A stretch of DNA of 38,392 bases, taken from Thermoanaerobacter sp. A7A (lineage in GTDB: Bacteria; Bacillota; Thermoanaerobacteria; Thermoanaerobacterales; Thermoanaerobacteraceae). Below, piece after piece: positions 6,147 to 17,254 of this stretch. Every line of letters starts with the position of its first letter. Positions within the stretch are counted from its first letter, which is position 1. The stretch lies in the NCBI RefSeq assembly GCF_000445185.1, contig NZ_AVAF01000162.1, positions 1-38,392 of the forward strand, written 5' to 3'. Position numbers and translations under genes: made by a program. The notes under the pieces are model-generated. The model was not told where the DNA came from. It did not search any database and worked only from the letters and a program-made list of their open reading frames with translations.

Positions 6147-8048
6147 TTGGACTTTTCTCTCATTATTAATAAGGAAACAATGGAAATTATAAATAAAATG
6201 AGACTATCAGAAGAAGTAGAAGAAATATTAAAAGTGTGTCCTAAAATAACAATTCCAGAAAGTAGACAACATCTTCTCGAAATTTCTGTTGGAGGGAAGA
6301 ATGACTTTTTTGAAATTTTTTATGACGTTCCAGAAAAAGGGAAAGTATTAGAAGCGACTGTGGCAAGGTGTAAAAATGGGTTAGCAGTTAATTATCCTGA
6401 GCCTTATATGAGAAGAAGAGAGCCAGATTGTCTTGTAGTTGCTGATAATGGGGAGACAGATAAACCCAGGTTTGCGGATAGGTATGGATATGATTTTGAC
6501 GAATTAAGGCAGAAAACTTTTGAATGGCTGAAAAAGCAAAATTTAATTGTCATGCCTTTTATGTCTGGTGGAGATGAGTACGGATACCCTTCTCTTTTAA
6601 TAGCGCCTGATAATGCAGGTTTTTTTGCCACTGCTCTTGCAGACATACAGGGTTTTATCCCAAAAGGTGAAATACCAGAAAGTTTTTTGCCAAGAGCCAT
6701 TGTTTATTTGGCTCCACCTTTTAGGCATACTCATTTTAACGGAAAACAGGTAGTTGTCCATAACCGCTTAGAAAATTTACATGAGCTTTTTTCGTATAAT
6801 TTATATCTTGGTCCCAGTGCTAAGAAAGGAATATATGGTGTGCTTCTGACAATCGGTGAAAAAGAAGAATGGATTACTGCTCATGCTTCTACAGTAAGGA
6901 TAATTACTCCTTATGACAATATTTTGACTATTATGCATGAAGGTGCCAGTGGTGGCGGAAAAAGCGAGATGCTGGAGCAAATTCACAGAGAGCCTGATGG
7001 ACGTATAAAAGTAGGGCGCAATTTGGTGACTGGGGACGAAATATACGTAGACCTAAAAGAAGCTTGTGAGCTACAACCTGTAACTGATGATATGGCTTTG
7101 TGCCATCCCGCTTTGCAGCAAGGGAAAAAGTTAGTTATAAAAGATGCAGAAAAAGGCTGGTTTATAAGAGTAGACCACATAAATGAATATGGAACAGATC
7201 CTCATCTTGAAAAGTTGTGTATATATCCGAAAGAACCTTTAATCTTTTTAAACATAGAAGGAGTACCTAAGTCCACGTGTCTTATATGGGAACATATTAT
7301 GGATGCACCTGGCAAACCTTGTCCCAATCCTCGTGTAGTTATGCCGAGAAGATTTATGCCAAATGTAGTTGATGAAGCTGTAGAAGTAGACGTGAGAAGT
7401 TTTGGCGTAAGGACTCCACCTTCTTCAAAAGAAAAGCCTTCCTACGGTATAATAGGAATTCTACATTTGTTGCCTCCTGCTCTTGCTTGGCTGTGGAGAT
7501 TAGTTGCACCGAGAGGTCACGCTAATCCAAGTATAGTAGGAACAAGTGGACTCGAAAGCGAAGGTGTAGGTTCTTATTGGCCTTTTGCAACGGGTAAAAG
7601 AGTAATTCACGCTAATCTTTTATTGCAGCAGATTATAAATACACCAGGTACTCGATACATTCTCGTTCCAAACCAATATATAGGAGTGTGGAAAGTAGGA
7701 TTTATGCCCGAATGGATAGCTCGTGAATATCTTGCAAGAAGAGGGAGTGTAAGATTTAGACCAGATCAAGTTACACCAGCGAGAAGCAGTCTCCTCGGTT
7801 ATGCTTTAAATACATTAAAAATAAACGGAAGTTTTATTCCTCGCGAATTACTGCAAGTTAACAAGCAGCCCGAAGTAGGGGATGATGGATATGACAAAGG
7901 TGCTGAGATGTTAAATGAATTCTTCAAAAGAGAATTAAAGCAATTCTTAGTACCTGAACTTGACCCTCTTGGTAAGAAGATTATTGAAACATGTTTAGAG
8001 GATGGAAGTTTAGAGGACTATATAAGACTTTTGGGAGATTATAGATAA
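6147..8048 (+). CDS. DUF4914 family protein with a kinase-type P-loop
   Basis: 633 residues from a TTG at 6147 with GAGGTGG 7 bases upstream; the longer frame from 6105 overlaps the promoter -10. I place it in DUF4914 from its overall sequence; its biochemical function is not established to my knowledge. Around residues 264-274 it has HEGASGGGKSEM, a Walker-A-like loop. An acidic DD follows in VTDDMAL near residue 312. Other conserved-looking blocks are PPFRHTHFNGKQVVVHNRLE, then APRGHANPS, GTSGLESEGVGSYWPF and ILVPNQYIGVWKVGFMPEWI. The GxxGxGKS loop followed by DD, in a protein rich in such blocks, recalls the PEP carboxykinase/HPr kinase P-loop group, so it may be a phosphotransferase or carboxykinase-like enzyme. 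This is inference. It has no signal peptide or membrane helix and is monocistronic, with its own promoter and terminator. Confidence 0.8.
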   Translation: MDFSLIINKETMEIINKMRLSEEVEEILKVCPKITIPESRQHLLEISVGGKNDFFEIFYDVPEKGKVLEATVARCKNGLAVNYPEPYMRRREPDCLVVADNGETDKPRFADRYGYDFDELRQKTFEWLKKQNLIVMPFMSGGDEYGYPSLLIAPDNAGFFATALADIQGFIPKGEIPESFLPRAIVYLAPPFRHTHFNGKQVVVHNRLENLHELFSYNLYLGPSAKKGIYGVLLTIGEKEEWITAHASTVRIITPYDNILTIMHEGASGGGKSEMLEQIHREPDGRIKVGRNLVTGDEIYVDLKEACELQPVTDDMALCHPALQQGKKLVIKDAEKGWFIRVDHINEYGTDPHLEKLCIYPKEPLIFLNIEGVPKSTCLIWEHIMDAPGKPCPNPRVVMPRRFMPNVVDEAVEVDVRSFGVRTPPSSKEKPSYGIIGILHLLPPALAWLWRLVAPRGHANPSIVGTSGLESEGVGSYWPFATGKRVIHANLLLQQIINTPGTRYILVPNQYIGVWKVGFMPEWIAREYLARRGSVRFRPDQVTPARSSLLGYALNTLKINGSFIPRELLQVNKQPEVGDDGYDKGAEMLNEFFKRELKQFLVPELDPLGKKIIETCLEDGSLEDYIRLLGDYR

Positions 8049-8051
8049 TTA

Positions 8052-8089
8052 AAAAAAGAGCCTGTACATAAGTGTATGGGCTCTTTTTT
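8052..8089 (+). terminator. Terminator of the DUF4914 gene
   Basis: AAAAAAGAGCC pairs with GGGCTCTTTTTT around a loop that itself contains GTACA/TGTAT. The gene's stop codon lies 4 bases upstream. Confidence 0.88.
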
Positions 8090-8123
8090 GTATTTCTTGT
8101 AAGAGCTGTGGCAAAACAAAAAA

Positions 8124-8161
8124 GCATAAAAAAGAGGGGGGAAGTCCCCTCTTTTTTATGC
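8124..8161 (-). terminator. Terminator of the uracil permease gene
   Basis: A perfect 16-bp stem, GCATAAAAAAGAGGGG (8124-8139) against CCCCTCTTTTTTATGC (8146-8161), with a 6-base loop. Read on the minus strand it ends in TTTTTTATGC and includes the permease stop codon. It can act for both converging genes. Confidence 0.88.
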
Positions 8162-9433
8162 TTCGTGAACGGCTTCTTTTGAGGTTGAAGTTTTTTCTGA
8201 CTTTTTTGCTTTTGCTAAGTTGATTTTGGGCAAGACAAGGTTTAGAAGTATTCCTGCTAAGGTGGCAGGACCTATGCCTTCAAAGACGAAGTTTCCGAAG
8301 GCTATTTTTATACCGCCTACACCCAAAGTCAGTATTACAGAAGCTATTATGAGATTTCTGCTGTCAGAAAAATCAACTTTATTTTCAACAAGTGTTCTCA
8401 TACCTGCTGCCGCAATCATTCCAAAGAGTATTATTGTCACTCCGCCCATAACAGGTTGCGGAATTACTTCTATCAAAGCGCCTATTTTTTGTATAAAGCT
8501 TAAAAGTATTGCTATTATAGCTGCACCTTGAATAACTTTTGAGCTATAGACTCTTGTTATTGCAAGGACTCCAATGTTTTCACCATAAGTTGTGCTGGGT
8601 GGTCCGCCAAAAAGTGCCGCAATTGATGTTGCAAGGCCATTACCTAGCATTACTCTATGAAATCCAGGGTCTTTTATTAAATCTTTTTCAACGATATTTC
8701 CTATTACGAGGACGTGCCCTAAGTCTTCAATTATAGCGACTAAGGCCAGCGGCGCAACCAAAGAGACAGCACCCCATGCCAGTTCCGGAGTATGTCCTGT
8801 TAAGAAGGAGAATTTGGGAATTGCAAACCAGGAAGCTTTTGAAACAGGCTCAAAGTCTACAAGACCTCTTGTTATCGCGAATATATATCCGCCAATTGTT
8901 CCTAAAAGTATGGGTATGACTTTTATAAATCCTTTGCCAAACATGCTGAATATGATTATTAATGCCGCTGTAAACAGAGCTGTAGCTAAATCTTTTTGCG
9001 CTTGAGCTATTGCTACAGGAGCAAGGCTTAGGCCTATTATCATAACTACAGGGCCTACTACAACAGGGGGAAGCAATTTCTCTAACCAATCGATGCCTGT
9101 CAAGCTTATGATTATGAATACCACTATATATACAAGGCCTGCTGCTATCATACCAGTAAAAGCACCTCTTACACCAAATTGCTTAGTTGCAGCTATTATA
9201 GGTGCTATAAAGGCGAAAGAAGAGCCCAGATACGCAGGTACTTTTCCTTTTGTCATCAAGTGGAATATTAAAGTTCCAAGCCCTGATGTGAAGAGGGTAA
9301 CAGCTGGGTCAAGACCTGTTAAAAGAGGTACTAAAATTGTTGCACCAAACATGGCAAATACGTGCTGAAAAGATAGTGGAATTGCTTGTTTTATAGGGGG
9401 GGTTTCTTCGATTCCGTATATTTTGTTTGACAT
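8156..9433 (-). CDS. uraA: Uracil permease (NCS2 family)
   Basis: 425 residues from the ATG at 9431-9433, preceded by a perfect AAAGGAGG 7 bases away. A longer in-frame reading to 9490 runs through the attenuator and is not used. It is an NCS2 nucleobase/cation symporter with about 12-14 hydrophobic segments: QHVFAMFGATILVPLLTGLD at the start, PVVVGPVVMIIGLSLAPVAI in the middle, a conserved acidic IIEDLGH (helix 8 region), and GNGLATSIAALFGGPPSTTYGEN followed by GVTIILFGMIAAAGMR. It imports uracil across the cytoplasmic membrane for pyrimidine salvage. The 5' leader carries a PyrR-type attenuator, which argues for uracil rather than xanthine. The gene is monocistronic with its own terminator. 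Confidence 0.93.
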   Translation of the reverse strand: MSNKIYGIEETPPIKQAIPLSFQHVFAMFGATILVPLLTGLDPAVTLFTSGLGTLIFHLMTKGKVPAYLGSSFAFIAPIIAATKQFGVRGAFTGMIAAGLVYIVVFIIISLTGIDWLEKLLPPVVVGPVVMIIGLSLAPVAIAQAQKDLATALFTAALIIIFSMFGKGFIKVIPILLGTIGGYIFAITRGLVDFEPVSKASWFAIPKFSFLTGHTPELAWGAVSLVAPLALVAIIEDLGHVLVIGNIVEKDLIKDPGFHRVMLGNGLATSIAALFGGPPSTTYGENIGVLAITRVYSSKVIQGAAIIAILLSFIQKIGALIEVIPQPVMGGVTIILFGMIAAAGMRTLVENKVDFSDSRNLIIASVILTLGVGGIKIAFGNFVFEGIGPATLAGILLNLVLPKINLAKAKKSEKTSTSKEAVHEA

Positions 9434-9462
9434 AAAAAAACCTCCTTTGAGTTTTTTGTTTA

Positions 9463-9533
9463 CAAAAAAACCCTCTAAAGGAGGATGCAAATATAGATAT
9501 TTTATTTTCCTCCTTTTTAGCCTCGCTGGGCTA
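9463..9533 (-). promoter_or_regulatory. PyrR-type transcription attenuator in the uraA leader
   Basis: On the minus strand the leader contains TAGCCCAGCGAGGCTA (9518-9533), which matches the PyrR-binding loop consensus ARUCCNGNGAGGYU at all but one position. It is followed by AAAAGGAGGA, a spacer, TCCTCCTTTAGAGGG and seven T residues, forming an intrinsic terminator just before the gene. The upstream AACCCTTTAATT can pair with part of the terminator arm (TTTAGAGGGTT) to form the alternative antiterminator. By analogy with Bacillus pyr genes, UMP-bound PyrR would stabilise the binding loop and favour termination when pyrimidines are plentiful. No pyrR gene is in this window. Confidence 0.82.
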
Positions 9534-9564
9534 AATTAAAGGGTTTTTTCACTTTTTCTCTACA

Positions 9565-9593
9565 ATTATAGCATACAAAATATTATTTGTCTA
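9565..9593 (-). promoter_or_regulatory. Promoter of uraA
   Basis: On the minus strand TAGACA (9588-9593) and a perfect TATAAT (9565-9570) are separated by 17 bases. The start would fall about 25 bases before the PyrR attenuator. Confidence 0.8.
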
Positions 9594-9598
9594 CAACA

Positions 9599-9622
9599 AA
9601 AAGCCCCTTTAAGAGACCTTTT
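9599..9622 (-). terminator. Probable terminator of the tdh-kbl operon
   Basis: On the minus strand AAAAGGTCTC pairs imperfectly (G-U pairs and one bulge) with AGGGGCTTTT and runs into TTTTTGTTG. It lies between the kbl stop and the uraA promoter. Confidence 0.6.
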
Positions 9623-9654
9623 AAAAAGCAAAGAGAAGATGAAATTTAACTATT

Positions 9655-10890
9655 TTAGCTCCACCTTTCTTTTCTGTAACGTTCCAATACATTCAGTACA
9701 TAATTTATATCAAAAGTTGTATGGTCAGCGTTAATTTGAAACCGGATACTTTCACTACCTCTTGGTACCACTGGATAGTTTATGGCTGTTGCAAGAATAC
9801 CGTTATCTATGAGGTAATTTACTAAATCTATCGTTCTTGTTGCATCTCTAACTAAAAGTGGTACTATTGGATGCTCGCTTACTACAGTTTCATATCCTAA
9901 TTTTACAATTCCTTCTCTAAAAAGTTTTGCTAATTCTTTGAGGTGTAAAAGTCTTTTTTGACCTTCTTTGCAATCGAGTATTTCAAGTACTTTTAAAACA
10001 CAAGCAGCTTCTGATTGTGTTACTGGATTTGAGTAAATATAAGTTATAGTTTTTTCTCGCAAGTAAGTTGTTATAACCTCGTTTGATACTACATAACCTC
10101 CATTTACACCATATGCCTTTCCCATAGTACCGATGAGAAGGTCAGCTTTTCCACCTGTTATTTCTTCTGTGCCTCTTCCAGTTGGGCCAAAAGCGCCAAC
10201 ACCGTGAGAATCGTCAACTATAGTTATTATGTTTTCTTCAAAATCTTTCTCATATCTGTCTGCAATCTCCTGAATTTTCTTTAAATCTGCGTAATCTCCT
10301 CTCATACTGAATACACCGTCAGTGACTACAATGGCGCGTTTAGCTTTACCAATAAAACTCTTTATTCCATTTTCTAAATCTTTATAGTCTAGGTGTTTAT
10401 AAATATATCTTTCTTTGGGTCTTGAAAGTCTTATAGCGTTTATAATACAGTTGTGGTTTAGTTCATCACTTATTATTACTGTTTCAGGAGTTACTAAAGA
10501 GGAGATGATACCTACTACAGTCATATAGGCGGAGCTAAAAATCATTGCATCTTCTCTGCCGTGGAATTGAGCAAGCTTTTTCTCAAGGTCTCTATGTGTT
10601 ATATAGGTTCCGCTTATAAACCTCACTGCTCCAGGTCCAATGCCAAACTTTCTTGCATTCTCCTCTTCTACTTTTATTACTTCCTCATTAAATTGCATTC
10701 CGAGGTAAGAGTTAGAGTTCATCCTTATAAATTCTTTGTCTCCAAAGCCTTTTAAAAAGAAACGTGGACCTTTTTCACCCTCTGGTTTTTTTACATCGAC
10801 TATGATAAGTTCTTTTCCTTTAGCACGACCTTCAGTCTTTAACTCATCGAGTTCTTTTTGTAAAATTTCATTTAATCTTGTAAGTGGCAT
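9655..10890 (-). CDS. kbl: 2-amino-3-ketobutyrate CoA ligase (glycine C-acetyltransferase)
   Basis: 411 residues from the ATG at 10888-10890 with AAAGGAGG 8 bases upstream; the frame extends further but overlaps tdh. It is a PLP enzyme of the alpha-oxoamine synthase family. Visible motifs are NSNSYLGMQF, GPGAVRFISGTYITHRDLE, the cofactor-contacting DDSHGVGAFGPTGRGTEE, and the Schiff-base lysine in GTMGKAYGVNGGY (near residue 257). It cleaves 2-amino-3-oxobutyrate with CoA to glycine and acetyl-CoA. The gene starts 19 bases after the tdh stop codon, so product transfers directly from Tdh: together they convert threonine to glycine. Close relatives (8-amino-7-oxononanoate synthase, BioF) share the fold, but the tdh neighbour settles the assignment. 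Confidence 0.94.
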   Translation of the reverse strand: MPLTRLNEILQKELDELKTEGRAKGKELIIVDVKKPEGEKGPRFFLKGFGDKEFIRMNSNSYLGMQFNEEVIKVEEENARKFGIGPGAVRFISGTYITHRDLEKKLAQFHGREDAMIFSSAYMTVVGIISSLVTPETVIISDELNHNCIINAIRLSRPKERYIYKHLDYKDLENGIKSFIGKAKRAIVVTDGVFSMRGDYADLKKIQEIADRYEKDFEENIITIVDDSHGVGAFGPTGRGTEEITGGKADLLIGTMGKAYGVNGGYVVSNEVITTYLREKTITYIYSNPVTQSEAACVLKVLEILDCKEGQKRLLHLKELAKLFREGIVKLGYETVVSEHPIVPLLVRDATRTIDLVNYLIDNGILATAINYPVVPRGSESIRFQINADHTTFDINYVLNVLERYRKERWS

Positions 10891-10909
10891 CTTTTTTACC
10901 TCCTTTTGT

Positions 10910-11953
10910 TTATGGATATAACACAACCTTGCCACATTGGCCTTTTATCATTAGTTCCATGCCCTTTTCATATTCAGAAAGAGGGAAGGCATGAGTAATT
11001 ATTGGTTTTAATGCTTCTTTAAGGCCAGAGCGCAATAAACCCTTTACTTTGTACCAGGTATCGTACATTCGCCTTCCTGTGATGCCGTTTATTGTTATGC
11101 CTTTAAAAACGACGTCATTTGTTATGTCTATAGGAACTTCATTGTCAGGAAGACCCAAAATAGACATCCTTCCGCCTTTTGCTATATATTTAAGTCCTTG
11201 TCGTATTGCAGTGGGACTTCCAGAGAAGTCCAAAACTACATCTGCACCGTAGCCTTCTGTTTCATTTTTTATTATATTGACAACGTCTTCTGCAAGTGGG
11301 TTTATGACTCGTGTTGCACCTAATTTATGAGCAAGTTCCATTCTGTATTCGACAGGTTCTATTGCAAATATAGCTGAAGCACCTGTTGTCTTAAGAAGTG
11401 GTATTGCCATCATGCCTATAGGGCCGCACCCTATGACAGCTACAGATTTTCCAACTACGTCTCCTGAAAAAACAGTGTGGACTGCGTTTCCAAGAGGTTC
11501 CTGTATGGATAGTATCTCCAGAGGTATGTCTTTATCGTTTAGCCATACATTGCTTTCAGGGACTCTAATGTATTCTGCAAAAGCACCGTCTGTGTCAACA
11601 CCGAGTATTAGCGTATTTTCGCAAATATGGGCATTTCCTGTTCTACAAGCTTTACATTTTCCGCATACTATGTGAGTCTCCGCACTTACTAAATCTCCAA
11701 CCTTTACTGAGGTTACATTTTCTCCTATTTTTACAACTTCTCCTACAAATTCATGTCCCATTATCTTAGGCGGTTTTATCCGACTTTTTGCCCATTCATT
11801 CCAAATGTAAATGTGAACGTCTGTGCCGCAAATAGATGTGGCTTTGACTTTTATTAGTACCTCATCAGGTCCTATTTTTGGTATTTCTTTTTTTATTATA
11901 TTTGCACCTTCTTTGGGATGTTGTTTAACAACAGCGGTCATATATCCTTCCAT
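10910..11953 (-). CDS. tdh: L-threonine 3-dehydrogenase
   Basis: 347 residues from the ATG at 11951-11953, with AAAGGAGA 9 bases upstream. An upstream in-frame ATG at 11981-11983 would put this site inside the gene. It is a zinc-dependent medium-chain dehydrogenase. Catalytic zinc ligands are visible as Cys42 (SICGTDVH) and His67-Glu68 (MGHEFVGE). Structural zinc cysteines are at 97, 100, 103 and 111. The NAD-binding GCGPIGMMA begins near residue 173. It oxidises threonine to 2-amino-3-oxobutyrate, which Kbl, encoded next, cleaves. The ICGTDVHIY...W segment is typical of Tdh rather than of sorbitol dehydrogenase. The 12-bp palindrome ATTTGTACAAAT lies upstream and may be an operator. Confidence 0.93.
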   Translation of the reverse strand: MEGYMTAVVKQHPKEGANIIKKEIPKIGPDEVLIKVKATSICGTDVHIYIWNEWAKSRIKPPKIMGHEFVGEVVKIGENVTSVKVGDLVSAETHIVCGKCKACRTGNAHICENTLILGVDTDGAFAEYIRVPESNVWLNDKDIPLEILSIQEPLGNAVHTVFSGDVVGKSVAVIGCGPIGMMAIPLLKTTGASAIFAIEPVEYRMELAHKLGATRVINPLAEDVVNIIKNETEGYGADVVLDFSGSPTAIRQGLKYIAKGGRMSILGLPDNEVPIDITNDVVFKGITINGITGRRMYDTWYKVKGLLRSGLKEALKPIITHAFPLSEYEKGMELMIKGQCGKVVLYP

Positions 11954-12007
11954 AATGGACATCTCCTTTACTTGTACACTCATCTTAATACATAATATAT
12001 TCTATAT

Positions 12008-12019
12008 ATTTGTACAAAT
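12008..12019. repeat. 12-bp palindrome upstream of tdh
   Basis: ATTTGTACAAAT is perfectly self-complementary and lies about 55 bases upstream of the tdh start, between the divergent tdh and PFOR genes. It is a candidate operator; no regulator is assigned. The rest of the 12020-12213 gap shows no clear promoter pair. Confidence 0.35.
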
Positions 12020-12144
12020 TCCTTCTTGCATTACAAAAAAATTTTAATGGACTATATTTTTTATAAAGGCAAAAAGGAACCTGTTCTATCATTAAAACTC
12101 TGAAGACAAATATTTAAAATTATCTTCTATGTCTAGATGCATGA

Positions 12145-15724
<3,580 letters not shown>

Positions 15725-15726
<2 letters not shown>

Positions 15727-15760
15727 CAATTCCGGGCGTATGCCCGGAATTGTTATTTTT
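15725..15760. terminator. Strong two-way terminator between PFOR and the DUF3787 gene
   Basis: AACAATTCCGGGC (15725-15737) and GCCCGGAATTGTT (15742-15754) form a perfect 13-bp stem with a 4-base loop, followed by ATTTTTTG on the plus strand. The stem includes the last two bases of the PFOR stop codon and the first two bases of the minus-strand gene's stop codon, so both converging genes share it. Confidence 0.92.
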
Positions 15761-15914
15761 TGTTTTCTTCTACCCATTCTTTTGCGTTTATTACTTCATT
15801 TTCACTTGGGATAGGCACATTTGATTTTTCTTTTACATTTTGTATATTTGCCCAGGAAGCAGTCTTATGATTTTCTATTGGCACTTTGTGAGGTTTTTTT
15901 GGTTTTTTAGTCAT
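15753..15914 (-). CDS. DUF3787 family small spore-associated protein
   Basis: 53 residues. The ATG at 15912-15914 has AAAGGAGTG 5 bases upstream. The sequence is lysine-rich at the start, then reads IENHKTASWANI, VPIPSENEVINAKEWVEENK. The H-x-TA-x-WANI core followed by a P-x-E-x-EV-x-NAKEWV tail is the pattern I know from DUF3787, a clostridial family annotated in Clostridioides difficile as a spore-surface protein. There is no signal peptide or membrane helix. The gene is too short for most ORF finders. Sporulation-stage expression is expected but no clear sporulation sigma-factor promoter could be called upstream. Confidence 0.78.
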   Translation of the reverse strand: MTKKPKKPHKVPIENHKTASWANIQNVKEKSNVPIPSENEVINAKEWVEENKK

Positions 15915-16070
15915 ACAATCACTCCTTTAAATGTATTATTTTCGATAATTGAAGAAATTATGACTATTATTGTGATAAACTGAGGGATGTAAATTTCTTT
16001 TTTTTCTTAGGTTACAGTTCAAATTAGCAGTATAATTATTGTTGTAATCATGGGATGAGGAGAGATTGAA

Positions 16071-16472
16071 ATGGAGATAAGAGGACATCACTTTTTGTGC
16101 ATGCTGGGTTTTAGAGGGCTTGGTTATAATGAAAAATTTGTTAAAAATATGGATGAAATTATTAGAAAATTAAATAATGAACAGGATATGTTGATAAAAG
16201 TTGTGGATAATGTGGATAACATTTGCAGCATGTGTCCAAACAATGTAGGTGAGGAATGTAAGATAGAGAGTTATCTAGGAAGTGTAAGGGAAAAGGATAG
16301 GGCTATTTTAAAGATTTTGGGTATAGAAGTAGGAGAGGTAGTAAGATATAAGGATGTTGTGGATAAAATTAAAGAAAATATGACAGAAGAAAAGATGATG
16401 AATATATGTAAAGATTGTGAATGGTTTAGCCTTGGGTATTGTTTAGAAGGGATTAGAAAGTTAAAAGGTTGA
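16071..16472 (+). CDS. DUF1284 family predicted iron-sulfur protein
   Basis: 133 residues. The ATG has GAGGAGAG 7 bases upstream, and a TATAAT at about 16030 may be its promoter -10. The opening EIRGHHFLCMLGFRGLGYN and the F-x-NMDEI continuation are the signature of DUF1284 (COG3543). Cysteines are arranged as HHFLC, then ICSMCPNNVGEEC near residues 50-62, then CKDCEWFSLGYC near the end, suggesting a metal or Fe-S site. Soluble and cytoplasmic by sequence. The biochemical role is not known for the family. Confidence 0.85.
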   Translation: MEIRGHHFLCMLGFRGLGYNEKFVKNMDEIIRKLNNEQDMLIKVVDNVDNICSMCPNNVGEECKIESYLGSVREKDRAILKILGIEVGEVVRYKDVVDKIKENMTEEKMMNICKDCEWFSLGYCLEGIRKLKG

Positions 16473-16497
16473 TAGTTTGTGGAATTTGAGATACAAT
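16469..16497 (+). promoter_or_regulatory. Promoter of the AbrB/PIN toxin-antitoxin pair
   Basis: TTGATA (16469-16474) and TACAAT (16492-16497), each one mismatch from consensus, spaced by 17 bases. The -35 overlaps the DUF1284 stop codon. Immediately downstream TAAGAAAAATCTTA (16503-16516) is an inverted repeat that could be the antitoxin's operator. Confidence 0.7.
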
Positions 16498-16542
16498 TAA
16501 AGTAAGAAAAATCTTATTTTCAATGCATAAAGGAGGGATAAT

Positions 16543-16818
16543 ATGGAATTAGCAAAAGTGACAACAAGAGGTCAAATTACAATTCCTAAGGAAATACGCA
16601 AGAAATTGAACCTTAAAGAGGGGGATAAAGTAGTTTTTATTGAAGAAAACGGGAAAATTGTTATAGAAAACTCGGCAATGTTTGCTCTTCGCCAGATACA
16701 AAATGAATTTAAAGGGGAAGCAGAAAAAGCTGGTTTGAAAAATGAACAGGAGGTAGTGGACTTGGTTAAAGAGATCAGAAAAGAAATGTGGGAAAAACGC
16801 CATGCGAATAATGGTTGA
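16543..16818 (+). CDS. AbrB/MazE-family antitoxin
   Basis: 91 residues with AAAGGAGGG 7 bases before the ATG. The first 45 residues form the swapped-hairpin AbrB DNA-binding fold: KVTTRGQITIPKEIRKKLNL, KEGDKVVFIEENGKIVIEN. The C-terminal half is a charged helix (EVVDLVKEIRKEMWEKR) of the kind that wraps the partner toxin. The stop codon lies 17 bases inside the PIN gene, so the two are co-translated. Likely role: neutralise the PIN nuclease and repress the shared promoter by binding the inverted repeat at 16503-16516. Confidence 0.88.
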   Translation: MELAKVTTRGQITIPKEIRKKLNLKEGDKVVFIEENGKIVIENSAMFALRQIQNEFKGEAEKAGLKNEQEVVDLVKEIRKEMWEKRHANNG

Positions 16819-17200
16819 TACAAATGTTTTAATTTCTGTTATATTGTTTCCTAATGCGCGTATGGATGAAATGATGAAAATTATAATAGAAAAACATAGG
16901 CTAGTATTGTCTACACTTATAATTGAAGAACTTATGGAAGTGGTAAAAAGAAAATTTAAAGATAAAGAAGCAGCCATGGATAGGTTTTTAAGTATTTTTC
17001 CATATGAATTAGTATATACGCCCAAAGAGGTAAAGAAGGGTTTGTTTGATATTCGAGATGAAAAGGATTATCCACTTTTATATGTAGCTATTATCGAAGA
17101 TGTTGATATTCTTATTACAGGGGATAAAGATTTTCTTGATGTCAAAATTGAAAAACCATTAATTTTGACACCGGCGCAGTTTTTAAAAAAGTTTAGCTAA
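16802..17200 (+). CDS. PIN-domain ribonuclease toxin (VapC-like)
   Basis: 132 residues. The ATG at 16802 overlaps the antitoxin gene by 17 bases; an in-frame ATG at 16811 is possible too. The PIN acidic residues are present: Asp6 in MVDTNVLIS, Glu in IIEELMEVV, Asp in RDEKDYPLL and Asp in ITGDKDFLD. These coordinate Mg2+ for RNA cleavage. The layout resembles the COG1569-type putative toxin family. Targets are unknown. It is the effector half of a type II toxin-antitoxin pair, probably horizontally mobile, although base composition matches its neighbours. Confidence 0.86.
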   Translation: MRIMVDTNVLISVILFPNARMDEMMKIIIEKHRLVLSTLIIEELMEVVKRKFKDKEAAMDRFLSIFPYELVYTPKEVKKGLFDIRDEKDYPLLYVAIIEDVDILITGDKDFLDVKIEKPLILTPAQFLKKFS

Positions 17201-17232
17201 TTGGATATGGATAAAGGAAGTTTAAAAAGTTA

Positions 17233-17254
17233 AAAGGCGGCTGAAGCCGCCTTT
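17233..17254. terminator. Terminator shared by the PIN gene and the ABC operon
   Basis: AAAGGCGGC, TGAA, GCCGCCTTT: a perfect 9-bp GC-rich stem. On the minus strand it is followed by TAACTTTTT and overlaps the permease stop codon. On the plus strand the T-run is short. Confidence 0.82.

Noticed and set aside
7249-8048. Possible separate downstream domain gene inside DUF4914
   Set aside because: The frame is continuous with no internal ribosome site; one long protein is the simpler reading.
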